NCBI RefSeq assembly: GCF_003614975.1
Contig: NZ_QZWI01000013.1
Coordinates: forward strand, 62,001 to 126,000
Length of the DNA: 64,000 nt
Direction of reading: 5' to 3'
Origin: Rahnella bruchi
GTDB taxonomy: Bacteria; Pseudomonadota; Gammaproteobacteria; Enterobacterales; Enterobacteriaceae
Shown here: piece after piece, positions 57,391-64,000 of the stretch
Numbering within the stretch: the first letter of the stretch is position 1
Layout: each line of letters opens with the position of its first letter
Notes under the pieces: model-generated
Told to the model about the DNA's origin: nothing
Seen by the model: the letters and a program-made list of their open reading frames with translations, nothing else
The model's database searches: none
Program-made: the position numbers and the translations under genes

Positions 57391-58032
57391 TCAGGGATTG
57401 ATAATAGCGCGCTGGCGCATCACATCTAATAATTGCGGCACCAAATGTGTTACCAATTGTTCACCATCAAGATGCACATCCGGGGTCTCTGGCGGCTGAT
57501 ATTCAGAGTCAATGCCGGTGAAGTTTTTCAGTTCACCCGCACGGGCTTTTTTATATAAACCTTTCGGGTCACGTGCTTCACAGATAGCCAGCGGCGTATC
57601 CACGAACACTTCAATAAACTGACCGTCTTCCAGTAAATCACGCACCATGTCGCGCTCGGCGCGATGAGGCGATATGAACGCGGTCAGCACGACTTGCCCG
57701 GCATCCACCATCAGTTTTGCGACTTCACCCACACGGCGGATGTTTTCACGCCGGTCATCGTCAGTGAAGCCCAGGTCACGGCACAACCCGTGGCGGACAT
57801 TATCGCCATCAAGAAGATACGTGTTGACGCCCTGCGCATAAAGAGCCTGCTCCAGCGCGCCTGCGACGGTGGATTTTCCCGAGCCCGAAAGCCCGGTGAA
57901 CCACAATACGGCACCGCGATGTCCATGCTGCTTTTCGCGATCCGCACGCGTAACAGCGTGCGGATGCCAGACAACATTCTCATCTTTTAACAAAGTACCG
58001 TCCTGTAATACTGTCCCGTCCGGTGACGCCAT
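57391..58032 (-). CDS. cysC: CysC, adenylyl-sulfate kinase
   Basis: 213 residues from ATG 58032, just behind the cysN stop; the frame is open eight codons into cysN. E. coli is 201; the N-terminus has about 12 extra residues. Walker [34 protein letters not shown] with the phospho-intermediate serine, and [14 protein letters not shown]. Makes PAPS from APS. End of cysG-D-N-C. Confidence 0.98.
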   Translation of the reverse strand: MASPDGTVLQDGTLLKDENVVWHPHAVTRADREKQHGHRGAVLWFTGLSGSGKSTVAGALEQALYAQGVNTYLLDGDNVRHGLCRDLGFTDDDRRENIRRVGEVAKLMVDAGQVVLTAFISPHRAERDMVRDLLEDGQFIEVFVDTPLAICEARDPKGLYKKARAGELKNFTGIDSEYQPPETPDVHLDGEQLVTHLVPQLLDVMRQRAIINP

Positions 58033-58033
58033 C

Positions 58034-59461
58034 TTATTTGCCACCCAGCAGGTCACGTGCGCCCCAGTGCGGGAAATGACGGCGAACCAGAGTGTTCAGT
58101 TCCAGCTCAAATGCGCTGTATTTATCAGATTCCTGATAAACCTGTTCAACGGCTTCACGTACCAGACCGGCACCCACGGTAACGTTAGTCAGGCGATCGA
58201 TGAAGATCATGCCACCCGTCACCGCATTGCTCTGGTAATTATCCAGCACCAGCGGTTCGTCAAAGGCCAGTTCAACCAGACCGATACCGTTGAGCGGCAG
58301 GTTTTCCACCACACGCTGCGTCAGCGAGTTGATTTCCACCTGATATTCGATGTTTTCAACGCGAGCACGGGCTTTCTTGCCACCGACTTTGATGTCGTAG
58401 CTCTGACCAACGCTCAGGGGTTGTTCTGCCATCCACACCACGTCGACTTTGGCATTCTGCACCGGCTTAACGGTTTCTCCGGCATCTACCAGCGTGTCGC
58501 CACGGCTGATGTCTCGTTCATCGGCCAGCACCAGCGTAATCGCTTCACCAGCCCAGGCTTCCTGCAGGTCACCGTCGAAAGTCACAATACGTGCCACGGT
58601 AGATTCCACACCTGATGGCAACACTTTGATTTTCTGGCCTACGCGCACTGAACCCGATGCCAGCGTACCGGCATAACCCCGGAAATCGAGGTTCGGACGG
58701 TTCACATACTGCACCGGGAAACGCATCGGCTGCTGTTCACGGATGTTGATGATATTGACCGTCTCCAGAACGTCGAGCAGCGTTGGGCCGGTGTACCAGC
58801 TCATTTTATCGCTCTGCGTCGCCACGTTGTCGCCTTCCAGCGCAGAGAGCGGCACAAACTTAATGTCCAGATCGGTCGGCAGTTGCTGAGCGAAATCCAG
58901 ATAATCCTGTTTAAATTGCTCGTAAACTGTTTCGCTGTAATCCACCAGATCCATTTTATTGACGGCAACCACCAGATGGCGGATCCCGAGCAATGTCGCA
59001 ATGAAGCTGTGGCGGCGGGTTTGATCCAGCACGCCTTTACGGGCGTCGATCAGTAAAATCGCCAGATCACAGGTCGATGCACCGGTCGCCATGTTACGGG
59101 TGTACTGCTCGTGCCCCGGCGTGTCGGCGATGATGAACTTACGCTTCTCAGTTGAAAAATAACGGTAAGCTACGTCGATGGTAATGCCCTGCTCGCGTTC
59201 GGCCTGTAAGCCGTCCACCAGCAAAGCCAGATCCAGTTTCTCACCCTGGGTACCATGCCGTTTGCTGTCGTTGTGCAAGGATGACAGCTGGTCTTCGTAG
59301 ATCTGACGGGTGTCATGCAGCAGACGTCCGATCAATGTACTTTTACCGTCATCGACGCTGCCGCAGGTCAGAAAGCGCAGCAGGCTTTTGTGTTGCTGAG
59401 CGTGCAGGTAAGCTTCGACACCGCCCTGCTCCGCGATTTGTTGTGCAATTGCGTTATTCAT
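58034..59461 (-). CDS. cysN: CysN, sulfate adenylyltransferase GTPase subunit
   Basis: 475 residues, as in E. coli. G1 [11 protein letters not shown]3 DTPGHEQY, G4 NKMD, then two beta-barrel domains of the EF-Tu type. GTP hydrolysis drives APS synthesis by CysD. 13 nt after cysD. Confidence 0.98.
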   Translation of the reverse strand: MNNAIAQQIAEQGGVEAYLHAQQHKSLLRFLTCGSVDDGKSTLIGRLLHDTRQIYEDQLSSLHNDSKRHGTQGEKLDLALLVDGLQAEREQGITIDVAYRYFSTEKRKFIIADTPGHEQYTRNMATGASTCDLAILLIDARKGVLDQTRRHSFIATLLGIRHLVVAVNKMDLVDYSETVYEQFKQDYLDFAQQLPTDLDIKFVPLSALEGDNVATQSDKMSWYTGPTLLDVLETVNIINIREQQPMRFPVQYVNRPNLDFRGYAGTLASGSVRVGQKIKVLPSGVESTVARIVTFDGDLQEAWAGEAITLVLADERDISRGDTLVDAGETVKPVQNAKVDVVWMAEQPLSVGQSYDIKVGGKKARARVENIEYQVEINSLTQRVVENLPLNGIGLVELAFDEPLVLDNYQSNAVTGGMIFIDRLTNVTVGAGLVREAVEQVYQESDKYSAFELELNTLVRRHFPHWGARDLLGGK

Positions 59462-59474
59462 TAGCTGCGGCTCC

Positions 59475-60383
59475 TCAGAAGTACCCTTGACGCTTTTTCA
59501 GTTCCATCGAACCGGCCTGATCACGGTCGATCGCTCGCCCCTGACGTTCACTGGTGGTCGACACCAGCATTTCTTCGATGATCTCCGGCAGCGATTGTGC
59601 CTCGGATTCAACGGCACCGGTCAGCGGCCAGCAACCCAGGGTACGAAAACGCACCATTTTCTTCTCGATCACTTCGCCCGGTTGCAGATCAATACGATCG
59701 TCATCCACCATCAGCAGCATACCGTCGCGTTCCAGCACCGGACGCGGCGCGGCCAGATACAACGGAACGATCTCGATATTTTCCAGATAGATGTACTGCC
59801 AGATATCCAGCTCAGTCCAGTTGGATAGCGGGAAGACACGGATGCTTTCGCCTTTGTTAATCTGGCCGTTGTAGTTGTGCCACAGCTCAGGCCGCTGGTT
59901 TTTCGGATCCCAGCGGTGGAAACGATCGCGGAACGAATAGATACGCTCTTTGGCACGGGATTTTTCTTCGTCACGACGCGCACCACCAAAAGCAGCATCA
60001 AAACCGTGTTTGCTCAGCGCCTGCTTCAGACCTTCGGTTTTCATGATGTCGGTGTGTTTGGCGCTGCCGTGAACGAACGGGTTAATGCCCATCGCCACGC
60101 CTTCCGGGTTTTTGTGCACAATCAGCTCAAAACCATAATTCTTCGCCGTGCGGTCACGGAATTCATACATCTCGCGGAATTTCCAGCCGGTATCCACGTG
60201 CAGAAGCGGGAACGGCAATGTGCCGGGGAAGAAGGCTTTGCGTGCCAGATGCAGCATCACCGAGGAATCTTTCCCGATGGAGTACATCATCACCGGGTTG
60301 GCGAATTCAGCAGCCACTTCACGGATGATATGGATACTCTCCGCCTCCAGTTGCCGCAAATGAGTCAGTCGTTTTTCGTCCAT
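59475..60383 (-). CDS. cysD: CysD, sulfate adenylyltransferase small subunit
   Basis: 302 residues, as in E. coli. PP-loop ATP pyrophosphatase motif [13 protein letters not shown] at about residues 34-46 and the conserved [17 protein letters not shown] block. Joins sulfate and ATP to APS with CysN. 10 nt after cysG. Confidence 0.98.
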   Translation of the reverse strand: MDEKRLTHLRQLEAESIHIIREVAAEFANPVMMYSIGKDSSVMLHLARKAFFPGTLPFPLLHVDTGWKFREMYEFRDRTAKNYGFELIVHKNPEGVAMGINPFVHGSAKHTDIMKTEGLKQALSKHGFDAAFGGARRDEEKSRAKERIYSFRDRFHRWDPKNQRPELWHNYNGQINKGESIRVFPLSNWTELDIWQYIYLENIEIVPLYLAAPRPVLERDGMLLMVDDDRIDLQPGEVIEKKMVRFRTLGCWPLTGAVESEAQSLPEIIEEMLVSTTSERQGRAIDRDQAGSMELKKRQGYF

Positions 60384-60393
60384 AACAGATCCT

Positions 60394-61818
60394 TTAAGCC
60401 AAATTCACAACCGACGGGCGTTGGGTGCCGTCAGTCTCAGGATGATGCCCAAACCAGGCCAGTTGCTGATGAAGTGAAACGACTTCACCAATTACCAGTA
60501 ACGCCGGCGTCGGCGCCTGTTGAGCCAAATGTTCAAGATTATCGAGTGTTCCGGTCAGCACCAGCTGATCAGAACGCGTTCCCCGTCCGATGACCGCAAC
60601 GGGCGTATTCGCTGCGCGACCATGGGCCATCAGTTGCTGGCTGATTTCAGCCGCTTTGAGCGTCCCCATGTAAATCGCCAATGTTTGTTTGCCTCTGGCC
60701 AGCGTCTCCCACTGGATGCCGTTGTCCTCGGGACGGCAATGTCCGGTCACGAAAACCACGCTCTGGGCATGATCACGGTGCGTCAGCGGAATGCCTGCGT
60801 AGGCTGTCGCACCCGCGGCTGCCGTCACGCCGGGAACGACCTGGAAAGGAATACCCGCTGCCTGCACCGCTTGCAATTCTTCGCCGCCACGACCGAAAAT
60901 AAACGGGTCACCGCCTTTAAGGCGAACCACTTTTTTCCCCTGTTGCGCCAGTTCGACCAGCAGGCGGTTGGTTTCTTCCTGCGCGACAGAATGGCTGCCC
61001 GCACGCTTACCGACACAAATCTTGTCCGCATCACGGCGCACCAGATCTAATACTTCGTCGCTCACCAGGTGGTCGTAAAGCACCACATCGGCCTGCTGCA
61101 TGACCTGCAAACCGCGTAAGGTGAGCAATCCTGCATCACCCGGCCCTGCGCCCACCAGCGTGACATTGCCGTTATGCGAGACGTCTTCCGCACTTTCTAA
61201 TTGCTGTTGCAGTGCCTGTTCGGCTTCTGCGAGCTTTCCCGCAGAGGCGAGGCTGGCAAAGCGTCCGGCAAACGCGTGTTCCCAGAAACGTCGACGTGCA
61301 CGCATGGAACTGAACTGCATTTTCACATTTTCACGCCAGCGCCCGGCGATATCAGCCATTTGCCCCAGACTGTTCGGCAGCAAGGTCTCCAGCTTTTCGC
61401 GCAGCATTCTGGCAAGTACCGGGGCTTTACCGCTGGAGGAAATCGCCACCACAATCGGCGAACGGTCGACAATCGAAGGAAAAATGAAAGAGCACTTCGG
61501 CTGATCGTCAACCACGTTAGCCAGAACATGGCGCTGATTGGCCTGCTCGAAAACTTCAGCATTCAGCGCAGCGTCGTCAGTGGCGGCAATCACCAGAAAA
61601 ACATCATCGAGCTGTTCCGGCAAAAATGCCTGGGCTGACCAGCTGACTTCAGCGGCCTGTCTGCGTTGTTCCAGCTCGGGAGAAAGTGCCTGTGCGACTA
61701 TCCGTACTTGCGCACCTGCCCGCAGGAGAAGATCGATTTTGCGAGCAGCGACTTCGCCACCACCAACAACCAGAACAGGGCGTTGTTTGAGGTCGGCAAA
61801 TATTGGTAGATAGTCCAC
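60394..61818 (-). CDS. cysG: CysG, siroheme synthase
   Basis: 474 residues (E. coli 457). N-terminal NAD-dependent dehydrogenase/ferrochelatase ([35 protein letters not shown] with the serine region at 127-129), dimer linker, and C-terminal SAM uroporphyrinogen methyltransferase ([32 protein letters not shown]). The C-terminus is about 15 residues longer. It gives siroheme for sulfite reductase. In E. coli cysG lies with nirBDC; here it leads cysDNC, so heme supply and sulfate activation are co-transcribed. Confidence 0.98.
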   Translation of the reverse strand: MDYLPIFADLKQRPVLVVGGGEVAARKIDLLLRAGAQVRIVAQALSPELEQRRQAAEVSWSAQAFLPEQLDDVFLVIAATDDAALNAEVFEQANQRHVLANVVDDQPKCSFIFPSIVDRSPIVVAISSSGKAPVLARMLREKLETLLPNSLGQMADIAGRWRENVKMQFSSMRARRRFWEHAFAGRFASLASAGKLAEAEQALQQQLESAEDVSHNGNVTLVGAGPGDAGLLTLRGLQVMQQADVVLYDHLVSDEVLDLVRRDADKICVGKRAGSHSVAQEETNRLLVELAQQGKKVVRLKGGDPFIFGRGGEELQAVQAAGIPFQVVPGVTAAAGATAYAGIPLTHRDHAQSVVFVTGHCRPEDNGIQWETLARGKQTLAIYMGTLKAAEISQQLMAHGRAANTPVAVIGRGTRSDQLVLTGTLDNLEHLAQQAPTPALLVIGEVVSLHQQLAWFGHHPETDGTQRPSVVNLA

Positions 61819-62069
61819 AAAAGCCTTTATTGATTGTCAGGATTAATAAACAAACTATACGTGCAGGCAATAATTGATCTGAAATGACGAAAAGGAATGA
61901 TTAGTTACTAAATGGAATATAGCCCGACAAAAAGAGCGGTTTGGGATAACGGGAAATTGTCTAATTGCGCAGAGAATCGCATACTGTATGCCCCACAAAG
62001 ACCGCCACACGCGGCCTGTTGTTTGATTACCTTCCGGTCGCTTTGACCAGCAAATAAGGATTTTTGGCT

Positions 62070-63107
62070 ATGTTTTCTTTTTCACGCATGACGCGGGCGC
62101 TACTGGTTTTAGGCCTGAGTTGCGCCGGTTTAGGTCATGCGATGGCGGCTTCCTCACCGCTTCCGGCAATCGGTATGATCGCCAGTCAGCAGATTCGTCA
62201 CATTGCGACCTATTTTCCTGGCCGCATGGCAGGCAGTCCGGCAGAACTAATCGCCGCTGAGTATCTGAATCAGCAGTTCAGCAAGTTCGGGTATAAGAGC
62301 GATTTACGCGGATTCGATACCCGTTATCTTTACACCAGCAATGCGGGCAAACAGAACTGGCAAAATATTCACGCTACGTCAGTGATTGCCGCACGCTCTG
62401 GTGAAGTGCCGCAGCAAATTATCGTGATGGCGCATTTCGATACGTATGTGCCGCAAAGCGACAGCGATACTAATCATAATCTCGGCGGCCTGACCCTGCA
62501 GGGTGTCGATGACAACGCCTCAGGCGTCGGTGTGATGCTGGAACTTGCCGAACGTATGCAGGCAATCCCGACGCATTACAGCCTGCGTTTCGTGGCACTG
62601 AGCGCGGAAGAAACCGGTGCAAAAGGCGCGGAAGATTTTGTTAACCGCATGAGCGCTGAAGAGAAGAAAAACACCCTGCTGGTGATCAATCTCGATTCGC
62701 TGGTGACCGGCGACAGATTGTATTTTAACAGCGGCATGAACACGTCAGTGGCCGTAGCGAAACTGACCCGTGTGCGCGCACTGAATATTGCCCGCAGTCT
62801 GGGCATTCCGGCAGAAAGCCACGCAGGTACGCATTGCTGTAACGGGATAAAAGCGCTGGATGATGCGCGTTTGCCGCTGCTGAACGTCACGGCGACCAAC
62901 TTTGCGCTGGGTAAGAAAGACGGCGAACAACAACGTGCGATCACCCGCCATTTCCCGCTGGGCACCACGCGTTATCAGAGCCAGTTCGACAATCTGCAAT
63001 ATCTGGATAAAGCGCTGCCGGGCCGCATCGAAAAACGTTCGCGTGATACCGTAAAAGTGCTGTTTCCGCTGCTTAAGGATCTGGCGAAACCGGCGAAACA
63101 CGCCTGA
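62070..63107 (+). CDS. iap: Iap, periplasmic M28-family aminopeptidase
   Basis: 345 residues from ATG 62070 (AAGGA 9 nt upstream), as in E. coli; a TTG two codons earlier is less likely. Signal peptide to about residue 27. Zinc peptidase motifs IVMAHFDTYV, GVDDNASGVGVMLELAE, SAEETGAKGAEDF and INLDSLV, plus the CC pair in HAGTHCCNG. In E. coli it trims the N-terminus of alkaline phosphatase. Divergent from cysG (251-nt gap in which I could not place a CysB site). Confidence 0.96.
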   Translation: MFSFSRMTRALLVLGLSCAGLGHAMAASSPLPAIGMIASQQIRHIATYFPGRMAGSPAELIAAEYLNQQFSKFGYKSDLRGFDTRYLYTSNAGKQNWQNIHATSVIAARSGEVPQQIIVMAHFDTYVPQSDSDTNHNLGGLTLQGVDDNASGVGVMLELAERMQAIPTHYSLRFVALSAEETGAKGAEDFVNRMSAEEKKNTLLVINLDSLVTGDRLYFNSGMNTSVAVAKLTRVRALNIARSLGIPAESHAGTHCCNGIKALDDARLPLLNVTATNFALGKKDGEQQRAITRHFPLGTTRYQSQFDNLQYLDKALPGRIEKRSRDTVKVLFPLLKDLAKPAKHA

Positions 63108-63150
63108 TTAAATAGAGGTAGTTGAGACGCTAATAACCGGAGTCCCCTAA

Positions 63151-63262
63151 ATAATTCGAGTTGCAGGAAGGTGGCAAGTAAACGCATCCCCGGGAGCATA
63201 GATTACTCTGTGACCGGGGTAAGAGCGCGCCGCCAACGCATCTGCAACTCGAAATATGACGG
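63151..63262. repeat. ERIC (IRU) palindromic repeat
   Basis: Outer inverted repeat ATAATTCGAGTTGCAG (63151-63166) and CTGCAACTCGAAATAT (63242-63257), 15 of 16 pairs. The core ATCCCCGGGAGC ... TGTGACCGGGGTAAG matches the ERIC consensus halves used by the ERIC1R and ERIC2 primers (ATCCCCAGGAGCTTAC, AAGTAAGTGACTGGGGTGAG). It fills most of the 159-bp iap-cysH gap. Non-autonomous element that forms a long hairpin in RNA and may end or stabilise the converging transcripts. Confidence 0.9.
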
Positions 63263-63266
63263 GGAT

Positions 63267-64000
63267 TTATTCGTGCAAGCCACACTCTCGTTTGAGACCA
63301 AAGAAGCGCGTGTCTTCCTCTTTCATCCCTTCTTCCCACTTTTTCGTGGTGTGCGTATCACCGACGGAAAGATAGCCCTGATCCCACAACGGGTGATAAC
63401 TCAGACCGTTGTCCTGCAGATAGCGGAAGATCTGACGGTTGTCCCAGTCGATGATCGGAAGAATTTTAAACACACCACGTTGTACCGCCAGCACCGGCAG
63501 ATGCGCACGGCTGCCTGATTGCTCACGACGCAGACCGGCGAACCAGGTCTGCACGCCAAGCTGCTGAATCGCCCGATTCATTGGCTCGACTTTATTGATG
63601 TGATTGTACTTTTCGATACCCTCGACGCCCTGCTCCCACAGTTTGCCGTAGCGTGCTTCCTGCCACGCCGCCGAATGTTCCGCGCGGAATACCTGTAAAT
63701 TCAGGTTCAGCTGTTCGGTTAACGTATCGATGAACTGATAGGTTTCCGGGAACAGATAGCCGGTATCGGTCAGGATCACCGGAATGTCCGGTTTCTGCTG
63801 AGTGACTAAGTGCAGACAGACCGCCGCCTGAATGCCGAAGCTTGAAGACAGCGCGAATTCACCGGGCATATTTTCCAGCGCCCATTGCACACGCTCCTGC
63901 GCGGACAGTTTTTCCAGACTGACGTTAATTTCCGCCAGCGCCATGGATTGTCCGGACTTCGGCAGTTCGTTCAGTTCAGCCAGAGTAATATTCAGCAAAC
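63267..64000 (-). CDS. cysH: CysH, PAPS reductase (start just outside the window)
   Basis: At least 243 residues visible (E. coli 244). PP-loop-related [39 protein letters not shown] and the C-terminal ECGLHE with the catalytic Cys. The first in-window start would be a TTG at 63998, but comparison with E. coli (MSKLDLNALNEL) suggests an ATG a few bases beyond the right edge. Reduces PAPS to sulfite with thioredoxin. Expected downstream of cysJI. Ends 9 nt beyond the ERIC inverted repeat. Confidence 0.96.
   Translation of the reverse strand, partial: LLNITLAELNELPKSGQSMALAEINVSLEKLSAQERVQWALENMPGEFALSSSFGIQAAVCLHLVTQQKPDIPVILTDTGYLFPETYQFIDTLTEQLNLNLQVFRAEHSAAWQEARYGKLWEQGVEGIEKYNHINKVEPMNRAIQQLGVQTWFAGLRREQSGSRAHLPVLAVQRGVFKILPIIDWDNRQIFRYLQDNGLSYHPLWDQGYLSVGDTHTTKKWEEGMKEEDTRFFGLKRECGLHE

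Noticed and set aside
63108-63266. CRISPR array at the iap-cysH junction
   Set aside because: Only one palindromic element is present, without repeat-spacer periodicity; it is an ERIC element.

Overview
The window is a chromosomal segment of a motile member of the Enterobacterales. Protein similarity to E. coli/Salmonella orthologues is high throughout. A single unified flagellar locus, srfABC directly behind flgN, cysG joined to cysDNC and moderate GC suggest the Rahnella/Serratia/Yersinia side of the order (Yersiniaceae). This is inference; no marker gene was searched. No tRNA, rRNA, insertion sequence, prophage or CRISPR array was seen.

Layout. (1) 1-8949: end of cheB, then cheY-cheZ-flhB-flhA-flhE on plus; fliD-fliS-fliT on minus; fliC on plus. 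(2) 9044-9802: a CatB/Vat-type acyltransferase directly after fliC. (3) 9867-20137: motA-motB-cheA-cheW-mcp, flhD-flhC, fliA and a second mcp, all on minus. (4) 20138-31947: flgBCDEFGHIJKL on minus, divergent from flgA-flgM-flgN on plus. (5) 32156-38664: srfA-srfB-srfC. (6) 38783-42604: a tight minus-strand operon of five genes (WbqC family, two beta-propeller glycosidase-like paralogues, GNAT acetyltransferase, SAM methyltransferase). I read it as an uncharacterised glycan or metabolite modification system. (7) 42802-43128: a 108-residue unknown protein behind a sigma-28-like promoter. (8) 43235-47486: an EvgA/EvgS (BvgA/BvgS)-type phosphorelay. (9) 47868-64000: housekeeping genes mutS, rpoS, nlpD, pcm, surE, truD, ispF, ispD, ftsB, ygbE, cysC, cysN, cysD, cysG, iap, cysH.

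How it works together. FlhD4C2 should switch on class 2 operons (flhBAE, flgA, flgB-J, fliA), and FliA/sigma-28, held by FlgM, the class 3 genes. By eye I find a consistent sigma-28 pattern (TTTAGTTT-like box, 11-nt spacer, NCCGATNN) upstream of fliD, fliC, motA, flgK, flgM and the orphan 108-residue gene. srfABC, reported as FlhDC-controlled in Salmonella, sits directly downstream of flgMN. The right-hand third is the conserved mutS-to-cysH backbone. The mutS-rpoS gap is only 111 bp, and the iap-cysH gap, which carries cas genes and CRISPR in E. coli K-12, holds only one ERIC element.
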